From positions 1 to 64,000 of the forward strand of contig JAEVYU010000012.1 in the NCBI GenBank assembly GCA_023392595.1: DNA of 64,000 nt. The letters are read 5' to 3'. Below are positions 25,697 through 34,606 of the stretch, one piece after another. Under the pieces are notes generated by a model that saw only the letters and a program-made list of their open reading frames with translations, was not told where the DNA came from and did no database searches. Numbering within the stretch: position 1 is the stretch's first letter; each line of letters opens with the position of its first letter. The stretch is from Bacillota bacterium. Lineage in GTDB: Bacteria > Bacillota > UBA4882 > UBA8346. A program made the translations under genes and the position numbers.

Positions 25697-25868
25697 TTCT
25701 GCCTCTCATCAATCGGTTATAAGTCGATTCCGATTTTTCCATGTTATTTAACTTTTCAAGTGCTGCTTCTTTCATAAAATCAATGGTTTCTTCCGGTATA
25801 CCGTTATCATGATCCCTTAAAAACATAGAGGCTTCCAGGATGGACTTACGATTAACCAAAGTACTCAT
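25686..25868 (-). CDS. Hypothetical protein, 60 aa
   Basis: Not recognised. Start at 25868 because GAGAGAAGG lies upstream of that ATG; the frame extends to 25904. Mostly helical and acidic. Overlaps the start of the 66-aa gene by 11 bp, forming a two-gene unit. Confidence 0.55.
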   Translation of the reverse strand: MSTLVNRKSILEASMFLRDHDNGIPEETIDFMKEAALEKLNNMEKSESTYNRLMRGRNEN

Positions 25869-26146
25869 TTTTGGACCTTCTCTCTTTATTTGATTATCCC
25901 TCATTTTGGTAAATTTGGCAACCGCGTTTACCTATCATCTCAGTTGAATTTTTCTTATAGAGTTTACAATCCCCTGCTCCGGAGAAATATACCTTCCGTT
26001 ATTCTGACGGATAAATATTTAGACAACGAGGCCGGAAAGAAACCGTTTTAAAAATAAAAATCCCTGCCAAAATAATCAACAAGGATTTTTTAGATCGATG
26101 GGTTAAAAATTTCAAAGCGATCGATTATAATCAAGAACCGCATTAT

Positions 26147-26296
26147 CTATCGTATGGCCGCTTTTTTTAATTCTTCAACAAAATTGGTGAAGCCATAAAC
26201 TACACTATCTGGGTCATTATGATCTTCTTGAGCAGGTGGTTTAATGGCTCCTGAAATCGTAATCGTAAAACATGACCTTACTTCATGTTTATCCAT
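26147..26296 (-). CDS. Hypothetical small protein, 49 aa
   Basis: ATG at 26296 preceded by GTGGAGGCGACG, a good ribosome binding site. The product begins MDKHEVRSCFTITISGAIKP and ends in a helix VEELKKAAIR. No family recognised. Spaced codons and the site support a real gene. Confidence 0.5.
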   Translation of the reverse strand: MDKHEVRSCFTITISGAIKPPAQEDHNDPDSVVYGFTNFVEELKKAAIR

Positions 26297-26482
26297 TCGA
26301 ACGTCGCCTCCACTTACCATTATTATAGCACGCTCATACGAATTTAGTATTCAATTTACTTTTAAATCGTGGGAAATTTTGAACACGGATGTAGCTGCCA
26401 AACTTGCTACCCGCTTGAAGGGAAGACCATTTATATCTCGCCCATTCCATTACAATTCCTAGGGTAAATTAATAACAAAATA

Positions 26483-26589
26483 GGGCTGCCCCGGAAAAAT
26501 ATTGAATCCATGAGATATACCTTGAAGAATATGGCAACCATCGTATATTGTATACCTCTATCGATATTTTCCTTTTTGCAGGGCAGTCC
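26483..26589. mobile_element. MITE-like element, copy 3 (diverged)
   Basis: Bounded by GGGCTGCCCC and GGGCAGTCC. The right half GTATATTGTATACCTCTATCGAT matches the ATATATTGTATTTCTTTATCGAT of copies 1 and 2. More mutated than the other two copies. No coding capacity. Confidence 0.6.
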
Positions 26590-26781
26590 TGTTTAAGGAG
26601 TTAAATACGGCAAGAAACGGTTGGCGAAACCTGCCGCATCTATAATAAAGATATCCAAGTTTTATGTCCAACCGGTGACCAATATGTGACCAGCCTGTGA
26701 AGTATGAATTCCAAACCTGCCGCCTAACAAGCCGGTAAAGCCATGCCCCATCCATCATACCGCTGGCATAAGGAGTTAAAT

Positions 26782-26856
26782 ATGCCTAAAAAAGAACCCT
26801 CCAAAAGAGGGTCTGCCAAAACGGCAAAGAAATTCATTGAAGAAACTGATTTTTAA
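26782..26856 (+). CDS. Possible 24-aa lysine-rich peptide
   Basis: AAGGAGTTAAAT precedes ATG directly. The peptide begins MPKKEPSKRGSAKTAKKF and ends IEETDF. A near copy of the ribosome-binding segment (AAGGAGTTAAATA) occurs 180 bp upstream, without a reading frame. Too short to be sure; codon use is not informative. Confidence 0.3.
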   Translation: MPKKEPSKRGSAKTAKKFIEETDF

Positions 26857-26939
26857 TATACCAAAAAGTTATGGAGATATCATGGATACATTGTAAATAA
26901 TAAGTCGATCCCTGTCTGTTATTTACCCACGAAAAAACC

Positions 26940-26961
26940 CGCAGCCTCTGCTACGGGTAAA
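26940..26961 (-). terminator. Terminator downstream of the metallophosphoesterase gene
   Basis: ACCCGTAGC and GCTGCGGGT arms on the minus strand followed by a run of T. It is the first terminator-like structure after the gene ending at 27234. Confidence 0.55.
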
Positions 26962-27233
26962 ATTTTTCTATACAGGAAGCTATCCAATTAAAGCAATACA
27001 CGAGAAATTCTTTGCAAGATGGAGAGCTTTAGAACAGCAAAATGAACCGAAGGTCGAGCGAATAAAGCGGGCGATAATGAAAGGGGAAAAAAATTAACGT
27101 TCGACTTGCCATGGGTTATCTATCTTACATGGCTACTCGTTTAGGCTCTGAAACTAATGAGATATATTAGATATCCTAACTTCTGAAATTATAAAATCCC
27201 CAGGCAGCCGGGCTTATTCGTGCTAATCTTGAA

Positions 27234-28361
27234 TTATGGTTTCATTAATTGTATCTTATCTAAAATTATACCCTGATTATTGTATACAGTCATGTTAAAT
27301 GAAGCTGGTGAAACATCTACGAGAGCATAATTGTAATCTTTTACCGACTTTAGAGTATAAGAAGCAGTTTCTGGTGTGGCTAATTTAGCTCCAGCCGAAC
27401 CAATAATCATATGATGGATTCCATTTACAAAATTATGTTGGTAAAAGTGAGAATGCCCGCTAATGACCATATCAACCTTATTCGGTTCAAATATTTCCCG
27501 CGTGAATTTTTTCATGAGTTCATCCTCGCCATGCCCTCCTGCACAATAAGCAGGGATATGGCAAACCACTATCTTCCATTTTTTTATGGAGGCTTGTAAA
27601 TCACGGTCGGCAAAACGATATTCCGAATTAACTGAAAACCCGCTTTTATCCATCGAATTCAACAATAAAACATGCAAATCACCATAATCGAAAGAATAAA
27701 ACCCTTGATCTTTCGATGCCGAATCAAGGCCCTCCGTAAAAGCTTTTGTGTTCTGTGCCCACTTTTCATGATTACCGACAGTATTAAAGAATGGAACATT
27801 TGCAATCAAACCAAGCTCATTTGGGCGAAAGAACTCATCTTTAAACGCTTGATATGAATCATTATGGCACAAATCACCTCCATATATGGAGAACCTTGGT
27901 TGAGCATTAGTGATTCTTTCAGCAATCTGGTCATGAATATTTTTTCCACTGCGGCAATCAGCCATCCATGCAAATCGGAATGGAGTACCTGGTTCAGCCG
28001 CAGTCCAAAATGTATGAACCTGAGTGTATTCCTTATTGTAAACTATTCGATATTGATATAAGGTATTAGCCATTAAATTGGAGATTTTTACTTTATGGAC
28101 ATATGTTTTAGGGCTAGCGGTTGTTGCTTCTGTCTTTTGTGTTGTTATCCGATGATCGAACTCAGATAAAATACCATATTCTACGGTTACTGATTTTTCT
28201 GAATCGGTTTCTACCAATACATAGACACTATTTGCGGTTACTGCTTGCAAATATGGTGTGAACTTTATTGCCCCGGATACAGGATACAAAAACTGTGACT
28301 CAATAATCAATGCTAAATAAAAAATAATTAGTATACCAATAATAAACTTAGATTTATTCAT
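27234..28361 (-). CDS. Purple-acid-phosphatase-like metallophosphoesterase, exported, 375 aa
   Basis: N-terminal hydrophobic segment (IIGILIIFYLALIIES) is a signal peptide or membrane anchor. Residues about 30-110 form a fibronectin-like PAP N-terminal domain (FTPYLQAVTANSVYVLVETD). The calcineurin-like catalytic core follows with all motifs in order: WMADCRSG, YGGDLCHND, FFNTVGNHEKW, VVCHIPAYCAGG and MVISGHSHFYQHN. Likely hydrolyses phosphoesters outside the membrane for phosphate supply. Start set at 28361 with AAAGGGGG upstream; earlier codons add a non-signal extension. AT-rich relative to neighbours. Confidence 0.85.
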   Translation of the reverse strand: MNKSKFIIGILIIFYLALIIESQFLYPVSGAIKFTPYLQAVTANSVYVLVETDSEKSVTVEYGILSEFDHRITTQKTEATTASPKTYVHKVKISNLMANTLYQYRIVYNKEYTQVHTFWTAAEPGTPFRFAWMADCRSGKNIHDQIAERITNAQPRFSIYGGDLCHNDSYQAFKDEFFRPNELGLIANVPFFNTVGNHEKWAQNTKAFTEGLDSASKDQGFYSFDYGDLHVLLLNSMDKSGFSVNSEYRFADRDLQASIKKWKIVVCHIPAYCAGGHGEDELMKKFTREIFEPNKVDMVISGHSHFYQHNFVNGIHHMIIGSAGAKLATPETASYTLKSVKDYNYALVDVSPASFNMTVYNNQGIILDKIQLMKP

Positions 28362-28494
28362 TATCCAATGAGCCCCCTTTTTACACTCATTATAAATCGA
28401 TTCAATGAAAAAAAAATGAAACAAAAAAGGCCATAAAACTAATCCTCATTGCCAATTCATTATAATAAACAAAAAACCACTACCAAAAGGGGTT

Positions 28495-28683
28495 ATGTAT
28501 TCCCCAAAAAAAGACGGCAATCCACCAAGACCCGACCATTTATCAAAATATCTTTTAGAATTAGTTCGTGAACACAGTTATGAAGGATTAACTTTCCATA
28601 AACAGCGTAACTCCTATATAAAGATACTTATAGAGGGAGGGGAAGAAAATTGGATAATCTCGGCAATGCTACGCTTCAAATAG
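28495..28683 (+). CDS. Hypothetical protein, 62 aa
   Basis: Not recognised. Begins MYSPKKDGNPPRPDHLSKYL, then KQRNSYIKILIEGGEENWI. AAAAGGGGTT lies directly before the ATG, closer than usual. Small, soluble and alone on the plus strand between a phosphoesterase and tRNA genes. Confidence 0.4.
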   Translation: MYSPKKDGNPPRPDHLSKYLLELVREHSYEGLTFHKQRNSYIKILIEGGEENWIISAMLRFK

Positions 28684-28775
28684 TTACGGATATATTATGA
28701 CCATATACCTGAAGCTTTAAAGAAAAAACCGGTCGAAAAATTAAATGGTTTTCAATAAAGAGCGATTTTAGGCAT

Positions 28776-28810
28776 TAAAAAAGACCTTTGAGAAAACTCT
28801 CAAAAGCCTT
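28776..28810 (-). terminator. Terminator of the tRNA operon
   Basis: On the minus strand CTTTTGAGA pairs with TCTCAAAGG, followed by TCTTTTTTAA. It lies 12-46 bp beyond the 3' end of tRNA-Lys. Confidence 0.8.
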
Positions 28811-28821
28811 GTCATTCTTGA

Positions 28822-28897
<76 letters not shown>

Positions 28898-28936
28898 ATA
28901 TTAAATTATTAAACCTTTTCTTTATTGCTATTAACC

Positions 28937-29013
28937 TTCGAACCCCGGGCCCGCTGATTAAGAGTCAGCGCGAATCCGAAGGATTCGACTCTACACAACT
29001 GAGCTAGTGGTCC
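28937..29013 (-). pseudogene. Broken tRNA-Lys with an inserted hairpin
   Basis: Minus strand starts like the intact tRNA-Lys (GGACCACTAGCTCAGTTG). The D-arm/anticodon junction carries an extra perfect hairpin, GAATCCTTCGGATTC. The anticodon arm (GCTGACTCTTAATCAGC) and the start of the T arm (GGGCCCGGGGTTCGAA) are intact, but the second T-stem strand and the 3' acceptor strand are missing. It cannot form a functional tRNA. It lies between tRNA-Met and the intact tRNA-Lys and would be in their common transcript. Confidence 0.85.
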
Positions 29014-29137
29014 ATGAGTAATTGGTTATTAGTTCCTTGTTTTTGCTGGTCAGTAATAATTATTGGCGATTTATGCATATGTTCTGCACTTTCAAACCAA
29101 GAACTAATTAACTAATTCCTAATAACTGTTTTTAATT

Positions 29138-29214
29138 TGGTGGCGGTGACTGGGATCGAACCAGTGACACTGCGGGTATGAACCGCATGCTCGTACCAAC
29201 TGAGCTACACCGCC
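29138..29214 (-). tRNA. tRNA-Met (CAT), elongator-type
   Basis: Acceptor GGCGGTG pairs with CACCGCC and CCA is encoded. D arm TAGCTCAGTTGGTACGAGCA. Anticodon stem TGCGG/CCGCA with loop TTCATAC. T arm ACTGGTTCGATCCCAGT. The paired first base of the acceptor argues against initiator tRNA. 77 nt. First gene of the tRNA unit. Confidence 0.93.
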
Positions 29215-29253
29215 AAAAAAAATTAAATCATTCACGTTCTTAACGTATATGTT

Positions 29254-29282
29254 ATTATAATATAAACCCGTCCGCAGATCAA
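29254..29282 (-). promoter_or_regulatory. Promoter of the tRNA operon
   Basis: On the minus strand TTGATC (29277-29282) and TATAAT (29254-29259) are separated by exactly 17 bp, about 40 bp upstream of tRNA-Met. Confidence 0.75.
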
Positions 29283-29309
29283 TAGCCTGTTTTTGGATTT
29301 ATCATAAAT

Positions 29310-30128
29310 TTACGTTCCATTCCCCAATATAATCTCTTCCACCGCGCTGAGCAGGATTTCTTTCCTCAGGCCGTCCCCAAATTGGACAATCAACGATTCC
29401 TTGAGGGGATTGGTCTCCACAATTTTGCCTTCCTTTCCGTCCACTCTAACCCTACTGCCAATCAGCGGCAAGTCCGCTTTTGCCTCACGGTAGCAATTGG
29501 ATTCAAACTTTAGGCAACACATCAAACGCGAGCATATTCCGGAAATTTTCACCGGATTGAGGGACAGGTTTTGCTCTTTTGCCATCTTAATCGAGACCGG
29601 TTCAAAATCCCCTAAAAAAGTGCCGCAACAAAGCGGTCTACCGCAAGGTCCAAGGCCCCCCAGCATTTTCGCTTCATCGCGGACTCCGATTTGGCGAAGT
29701 TCGATACGGGTCCGGAAAACTGTCGCCAAGTCCTTGACCAGCTCCCGAAAATCCACTCTGCCGTCGGCCGTAAAGTAAAAAATGATTTTACTACGGTCAA
29801 AGGTATATTCCACTTCCACCAGTTTCATCTGCAACTGGTGGTGGGCTATCTTTTCCAGGCAGGTTGTAAAGGCCTTCTTTTCCTTTTCCATATTCTCGCG
29901 CAGTTGGACTTCATCTTCCGCCGTTGCGAGCCGGATTACCTTTTTTAACGGTAAGGTTACCTTTTCATCCGGCACCTCTTTAGGGCCGATCATCACCTGG
30001 CCGAACTCGATCCCCCTGGCTGTTTCCACTATCGCATTTTGGCCGGCTTTAATCTCAAACTCACTGGGATCGAAATAATAAATTTTACCCGCTTGTTTAA
30101 AGCGGACTCCTACCACTTTGTATGACAT
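29310..30128 (-). CDS. ricT: PSP1-domain protein RicT (YaaT), 272 aa
   Basis: Member of the YaaT family; in Bacillus subtilis RicT joins RicA and RicF in an Fe-S-containing complex that promotes mRNA processing by RNase Y and affects sporulation and competence. Cysteine motif seen at about residues 160-205: GLGPCGRPLCCGTF and GICSRLMCCLKFE. Early segment VGVRFKQAGKIYYFDPSEFE is typical. Last gene of the conserved tmk-yaaQ-yaaR-holB-yaaT run; 57 bp after holB. Confidence 0.93.
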   Translation of the reverse strand: MSYKVVGVRFKQAGKIYYFDPSEFEIKAGQNAIVETARGIEFGQVMIGPKEVPDEKVTLPLKKVIRLATAEDEVQLRENMEKEKKAFTTCLEKIAHHQLQMKLVEVEYTFDRSKIIFYFTADGRVDFRELVKDLATVFRTRIELRQIGVRDEAKMLGGLGPCGRPLCCGTFLGDFEPVSIKMAKEQNLSLNPVKISGICSRLMCCLKFESNCYREAKADLPLIGSRVRVDGKEGKIVETNPLKESLIVQFGDGLRKEILLSAVEEIILGNGT

Positions 30129-30184
30129 TCAACCAATTCCCTTCAATTTGACTCCAACAATTTGGCGAAACCGATTTATCAAAA

Positions 30185-31114
30185 TCAACCATAATTAGCA
30201 TGCACTTTTAAGGCTATAAAAAATTCTTCCAGGACCAACCGCAAACTGACATTATTCTCAACCATCGTAAGAGCGCGGGCTAATTTTTCGGAAAAAAACA
30301 ACTGTCCGGCAATAATTTCAGAAGAGCCTCCCGCCGATTTGGCCCTTTCAATCATATTTATTCTCAATTCAGCCTGCCATTCCTGTAATAAAGCTGAAAT
30401 CTCGCGCCGCTCCTTTTTTTCGAGATCGCCGGCCAGTTTCAAAAGTTCCAGCAAATCCCGTCGCCAAATATCGGCCAGCTTCAGTTGAACCGTACCGGAG
30501 GAGTTCTCTGCTCCGCCAATTGCCGCCCCCGGAATTCCCCCCGAAGCCTCCGCCCGTTTCCTGGCTTCACCCTCTGTAAAACCTTTTGCAGTCAGCCATT
30601 GGGTAATTTCATCCGCCGGAACCGGAAACAATTGAAAAACCTGACAACGGGAACGGATCGTCGGTAAAATGTTATCGGCCCGGACTGCCGAAAAAAGGAA
30701 AACAACCCCGGAGGGTGGTTCTTCTAAAATTTTCAAAAAACTATTGGCTGCCGCTTCGGTAAGCTGTTCAGCCCCGGGAAAGAAAAAAATCTTATGTGCA
30801 CCAACCACCGGCCGTAAATATGCATTATGCTGCATGTCCCGCAATTGATCGATTTTTATCGAGTTCCCGCTGGGAAGGATGATCTCAAAATCGGGATGAT
30901 TCCCAATTCCCAGCTGTTTGCAGGACTGGCAGTCGCAAAAGTCGGCCCCCTGTTCCAAACAAAGCAATTGTTTCACGAAGGCTAAAGTCAGGGTCTTCTT
31001 CCCCACTCCTGCAGGACCCACAAAAAGATAGGCATGTCCTGTTTTTTCCTCTGCAAGCGCGCCGGAAAGCGCTTTAATAACTTCCTTATGACCAATTATA
31101 TCAGAAAAAGCCAC
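30185..31114 (-). CDS. holB: DNA polymerase III delta' subunit (HolB), 309 aa
   Basis: Clamp-loader subunit of replication. Walker A-like GPAGVGKKTLT near residue 33, a zinc-binding cluster CLEQGADFCDCQSC near 51, the sensor region SFLKILEEPP near 120 and SRC in TIRSRCQVFQ near 152. C-terminal helical collar domain to the end. GTG start with GGAG at 7 bases. Neighbours match the B. subtilis order. Confidence 0.93.
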   Translation of the reverse strand: MAFSDIIGHKEVIKALSGALAEEKTGHAYLFVGPAGVGKKTLTLAFVKQLLCLEQGADFCDCQSCKQLGIGNHPDFEIILPSGNSIKIDQLRDMQHNAYLRPVVGAHKIFFFPGAEQLTEAAANSFLKILEEPPSGVVFLFSAVRADNILPTIRSRCQVFQLFPVPADEITQWLTAKGFTEGEARKRAEASGGIPGAAIGGAENSSGTVQLKLADIWRRDLLELLKLAGDLEKKERREISALLQEWQAELRINMIERAKSAGGSSEIIAGQLFFSEKLARALTMVENNVSLRLVLEEFFIALKVHANYG

Positions 31115-31144
31115 AGTTTTCTCCTTTAAATTCTAAGCTGGAGT

Positions 31145-31588
31145 TTAGAGATACAGATCCACCAGCATACCCCGAATCTCGGTTAATTTGGCAACGATGT
31201 CGATTTGCTTTTTTTCTTGACTCATTACGGCGTCAAGCAGTTCTTCGACCGAGCGGTTAATTCTCCTTACCAGCACGAAGTTCTTTCGATTACCTTCCCG
31301 GTCCCAATGGGCTTCTTCATGAATATCATAAGACTCGCCGGAAGCCTCCTTGACAAACTCACCGATTAAGGCGCGGTATCTCTTGACATCAGCCGGAGCC
31401 GCACCGTTTTTCAGCCGTTCTCCCAAAGCATCGAGCTGTTGCATAATATTATCGCAAGCCTCATTGCGGCGCTGAATATCGGCATTCCGAAAGGTATCGC
31501 TAAAAGAAGCCTGGTGCGCACCGGCAGCGGACGCCCGGCTCACTAATTTAGGATTAACTTGACTTGGTTCCGTTCCTTTAACTTTCAT
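31145..31588 (-). CDS. yaaR: YaaR-family protein (DUF327), 147 aa
   Basis: All-helical small protein of unknown function found between yaaQ and holB in many Bacillota. Features: FSDTFRNADIQRRNEACDNI near residue 30, GEFVKEASGESYDI near 73 and LVRRINRSVEELLDAVM near 104, all typical of the family. Lies 4 bp after yaaQ. Confidence 0.88.
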   Translation of the reverse strand: MKVKGTEPSQVNPKLVSRASAAGAHQASFSDTFRNADIQRRNEACDNIMQQLDALGERLKNGAAPADVKRYRALIGEFVKEASGESYDIHEEAHWDREGNRKNFVLVRRINRSVEELLDAVMSQEKKQIDIVAKLTEIRGMLVDLYL

Positions 31589-31592
31589 GGCT

Positions 31593-31922
31593 TCAAATTT
31601 TAATAAACTCCTCTACATCCACCACGAATATGGTAGCTCCGCCAACTTGCACTTCCACCGGGTTGGGTATGTAATTATTCATGGTGCGTCCAACGGAAGC
31701 CAGCGGTGTTAACAGTTGCTTCCGGGAGTGGCAAGTATCTTTAATCAATCCGGTAAGTTCCGCTACGTGATCTTCTTCCACCCCGATTAACAGGGTGGTA
31801 TTGCCCTGCCGTAAAAACCCTCCGGTACTAGCCAGTTTGGTAGCCGAATAACCATGATCGGTTAAAATTCCCAATAACTTGTTGACATCTTGATCCTGCA
31901 CCATCGTAATGACCAGTCTCAT
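31593..31922 (-). CDS. darA: Cyclic-di-AMP receptor YaaQ (DarA/PstA), 109 aa
   Basis: PII-like trimeric protein that binds cyclic di-AMP in B. subtilis and Listeria. MRLVITMVQDQDVNKLLGIL begins the fold, YSATKLASTGGFLRQGNTTL forms the ligand-binding region and VGGATIFVVDVEEF the last strand. Length is as usual for the family. Co-transcribed with tmk upstream and yaaR downstream. Confidence 0.92.
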   Translation of the reverse strand: MRLVITMVQDQDVNKLLGILTDHGYSATKLASTGGFLRQGNTTLLIGVEEDHVAELTGLIKDTCHSRKQLLTPLASVGRTMNNYIPNPVEVQVGGATIFVVDVEEFIKI

Positions 31923-31940
31923 GAATAATCACTGCCTTTC

Positions 31941-32591
31941 TTAACTTTTTATTCCCGGCAACCGGTCCATTAAAGTTTGAATTAATTCCGAATGAATCTC
32001 TTTAATCCCCTTGCACGTCGCATCAATCACGACGATCCGCGGATTATGGCAGGCTAGTTTTAGATAACCCTGACGAACTTTTTCCTGAAAAGCAAATCCG
32101 CGGGATTCAATCCGGTCACCCTGGGTTTTATTAGCTTCAAGACGGTTATTTAACCGGCTGATACTCCGTTCGGTATTGACATCGAGAAGAAACGTCAAAT
32201 CCGGTTCCACACCCGCAGCTGCAATTTGGTTAATCTCCCCAATCAATTTCAAATCCCAGCCCAGGGCCCATCCCTGGTATGCCAGACTGGAATCAATAAA
32301 GCGCTCACTGATAACGATCTTTCCTTCGGCTAATGCCGGTTTGATCAATTGGCTGACATGCTGAGCCCGAGAAGCGGCATATAATAAAATCTCGGCCAGG
32401 GGAGTCAGCGGTTCGGAGCTGGGAGTCAAAATCACCCGCCGGATCTCTTCCGCCAGCGGCGTTCCTCCCGGTTCCCTGGTTAAAAGTATGGGACAACCGC
32501 GATTTTTTAAATACTCGGCCAGTAAATGGGCTTGAGTACTCTTTCCACAGCCGTCGGCGCCTTCCAGAGTTATAAAATATCCGTTATTCAT
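31941..32591 (-). CDS. tmk: Thymidylate kinase, 216 aa
   Basis: Phosphorylates dTMP to dTDP. Walker A GADGCGKSTQ near residue 11, DR(X)-type motif LTREPGGTPLAEEIR near 38, and RFIDSSLAYQGWALG near 95. Start taken at the ATG at 32591, with GTGAGG upstream; the GTG 5 codons earlier overlaps the preceding gene. Conserved position upstream of yaaQ. Confidence 0.95.
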   Translation of the reverse strand: MNNGYFITLEGADGCGKSTQAHLLAEYLKNRGCPILLTREPGGTPLAEEIRRVILTPSSEPLTPLAEILLYAASRAQHVSQLIKPALAEGKIVISERFIDSSLAYQGWALGWDLKLIGEINQIAAAGVEPDLTFLLDVNTERSISRLNNRLEANKTQGDRIESRGFAFQEKVRQGYLKLACHNPRIVVIDATCKGIKEIHSELIQTLMDRLPGIKS

Positions 32592-32598
32592 GAAATCC

Positions 32599-34035
32599 TC
32601 ACCCACAGTTTGCTACCCGGATTTTTCCCTTTGGCGAGACCCCCCGCACCATTCCGCCATGATTTATGACCCGATCAATCAGGACGATTTCCTCATCGCG
32701 AATTAATTCCCCAGGAGCGATTAACGGAATCCCGGGTGGATAAGGAGCGATTAAATCCGCTGAAATCCGACCCGCCGCTTCTGATAAGTCGATGAAGCTT
32801 CCCGCCCCCAATGCCGCTTCGCGCGGATGCATTTTTAGAGGGGGAATACTTCCCGGCAATATTGTACGAACTTGTTCATTGCCAAAACGCCGGCAAATGG
32901 CCTCCAGTGCTTTTTGAAGTTCCTGAAGAACGTTTGGACCCTGCCATGGCGCCATAAATAATGTTACTTGATTGTAATCCGCGTATTCAACCTGTATTTT
33001 AAATTCCGTTCGCAGAATCCGTTCAACCTGATAACCGCTAAACCCAAGCTTTTTAAAGGAAAGGCACAACTTCCAGGGATCTACCATTTCGGCAGAATCC
33101 GGCAACCGGTTTTCATCTAATACTTCTAAAGCTCCAACCCCGGCAATTTCTTTTTTGTAATCAAACATGGCCGGAGTCTTGGTCTCAAACATGGCCTTGC
33201 CGGTTGTCGCTAAAAATTTCCGGTTGCAATCCAGTGAAGCTAATAATATATATGACGGACTGGTGGTCGTTATTAATTCCAAACTCCGCCGAATACGGTC
33301 CCCATCAATCCGTAGGTTTCTCAAATGCAGCATTCCGGTTTGGGTCATTGAGCCCAATATCTTATGAGTGCCTTGAACCCAGGCATCTGCATAAGGATAA
33401 GCATCAAAACCCTTCAACCCCGACCAACCGAAATATCCGCCGTGAGCTTCATCAACAATCAGTAAGCGCTCTCCGATAATCCCCCTTAACCCCGAGAGGG
33501 GTCCCAAAACCCCTTGGTAAGTCGGGTTGGTAAGGATAGCTCCTTTACAGTCCGGATATAAACTTAGGCTCTGCGACAGAGCTGATTCCCTTACACTACC
33601 CGGTATTCCCCACTCCTCCAAAAAAGGAGTCTCCAGGTAAATCGGCACCAAGTCCGCAAGAATCATGGCATGAATTACTGAAATGTGGCAATTGCGGGCT
33701 ACCAGTACTTGATCCCCGGGATGAAAGGCTCCCAGCAGCAGCGCTAAAATTCCCTGAGAAGCCCCTTGTACCAAAAAAAAACTTTGATCGGCCTCATAAA
33801 ACTCAGCTGCCAAAGCTTCGGCTCTGGACAGTGAGTCCTGCCAGTCCAAACCCGGGATTTCAGTCAAATCGAGCCGGGCTAATCCCTTCGAACTGAGCCC
33901 GTCTTGCTCCCAATTCAGTCCCGCTTTATGTCCCGGAGTATGCAAAGCAACCAGCGGATCCCCGGCATACCGCCGAATCTCTTCAAAAAAAGGAGCCGTG
34001 CTTTGTGATACGCGCATGCGCGAAAGCTTATCCAT
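32599..34035 (-). CDS. Orn/Lys/Arg decarboxylase family protein (YaaO-like), 478 aa
   Basis: PLP-dependent fold-type I enzyme. Seen: HTPGHKAG near residue 32, the SQGILALLLGAF cofactor region near 98, LIVDEAHGGYFGW near 195 and the PLP lysine in VQGTHKILGSMTQTG near 223. The small C-terminal domain follows (MHPREAALGAG, IPLIAPGEL). Expected to decarboxylate arginine, lysine or ornithine in polyamine synthesis. Start is uncertain: ATG 34035 lacks a clear ribosome binding site, ATG 34017 is an alternative, and the frame is open to 34125. Position before tmk matches yaaO in B. subtilis. Confidence 0.88.
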   Translation of the reverse strand: MDKLSRMRVSQSTAPFFEEIRRYAGDPLVALHTPGHKAGLNWEQDGLSSKGLARLDLTEIPGLDWQDSLSRAEALAAEFYEADQSFFLVQGASQGILALLLGAFHPGDQVLVARNCHISVIHAMILADLVPIYLETPFLEEWGIPGSVRESALSQSLSLYPDCKGAILTNPTYQGVLGPLSGLRGIIGERLLIVDEAHGGYFGWSGLKGFDAYPYADAWVQGTHKILGSMTQTGMLHLRNLRIDGDRIRRSLELITTTSPSYILLASLDCNRKFLATTGKAMFETKTPAMFDYKKEIAGVGALEVLDENRLPDSAEMVDPWKLCLSFKKLGFSGYQVERILRTEFKIQVEYADYNQVTLFMAPWQGPNVLQELQKALEAICRRFGNEQVRTILPGSIPPLKMHPREAALGAGSFIDLSEAAGRISADLIAPYPPGIPLIAPGELIRDEEIVLIDRVINHGGMVRGVSPKGKIRVANCG

Positions 34036-34218
34036 TGACAGTACATTCGACAAAATGAAGAAACTTTCCTCTTTTTTCGATGCCCCCTCCGAATGTCCGG
34101 GGAAGGGAATAAATTTGAGCCACAAAAAAACTGAGGCTTATCAGACGGCAATCTCAAAATCGTAAATTTTCCCGGGACCCCTGTATTAACGCGGTAAAAA
34201 AGTCCATAAAAAAAAGGC

Positions 34219-34422
34219 TTACGCCTCAAGATCCAACTCTTTTACATCAATACCCGTTTTCTCCCAAAAACGCTTCCAATTGTCGATCCAATCCTGATAT
34301 TCCAATTGATCGGCTTTTGCCCGCAACAAAGCCGCTTCACAGGAAGGGCACAGATATTGCCCTAAAATATACATTCCTCCCGGGACCGACATACCGCAGC
34401 CAAAACATTCAGGGGTAGTCAT
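34219..34422 (-). CDS. csfB: Sigma-G inhibitor Gin (CsfB), 67 aa
   Basis: Anti-sigma factor that holds sigma-G (and sigma-E) inactive during sporulation. Zinc-binding pairs CFGCG near residue 6 and CPSC near 25; the helical C-terminal part (YQDWIDNWKRFWEKTGID) is typical. Start at 34422, with GGAGGTAAGACG before the ATG, rather than the longer frame to 34542. Position next to bofA and upstream of yaaO/tmk is conserved in spore formers. Confidence 0.85.
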   Translation of the reverse strand: MTTPECFGCGMSVPGGMYILGQYLCPSCEAALLRAKADQLEYQDWIDNWKRFWEKTGIDVKELDLEA

Positions 34423-34606
34423 CGTCTTACCTCCGCTCGTTTGTGGGAACATATAGAGAGAGTTTGCCTGAGAATCCTTGCAACCCGCTCTATGATTCAC
34501 ACGATTTCGAATGGTATCTGATCCCGGAATCAAAAAATTCAAGCAACGTGTTAATATATCTCTATGCCAGCCCTGGAGGATTCGTGTATGTCCTGCTCTG
34601 GGGTTT

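Larger units (their letters stand above)
26297..27233. other. 937-bp region with little coding: MITE relic, tiny ORF, terminator
   Basis: Contains a diverged MITE copy (26483-26589), a possible 24-codon gene (26782-26856) and a terminator-like hairpin (26940-26961). From about 26963 to 27097 a frame without a start codon encodes a basic helical peptide ending RIKRAIMKGEKN; it looks like the tail of a lost gene. The rest shows nothing I can name. Confidence 0.45.

Noticed and set aside
26244..26462. 72-aa plus-strand frame
   Set aside because: It overlaps the minus-strand 49-aa gene, which has the better ribosome binding site, and has none itself.
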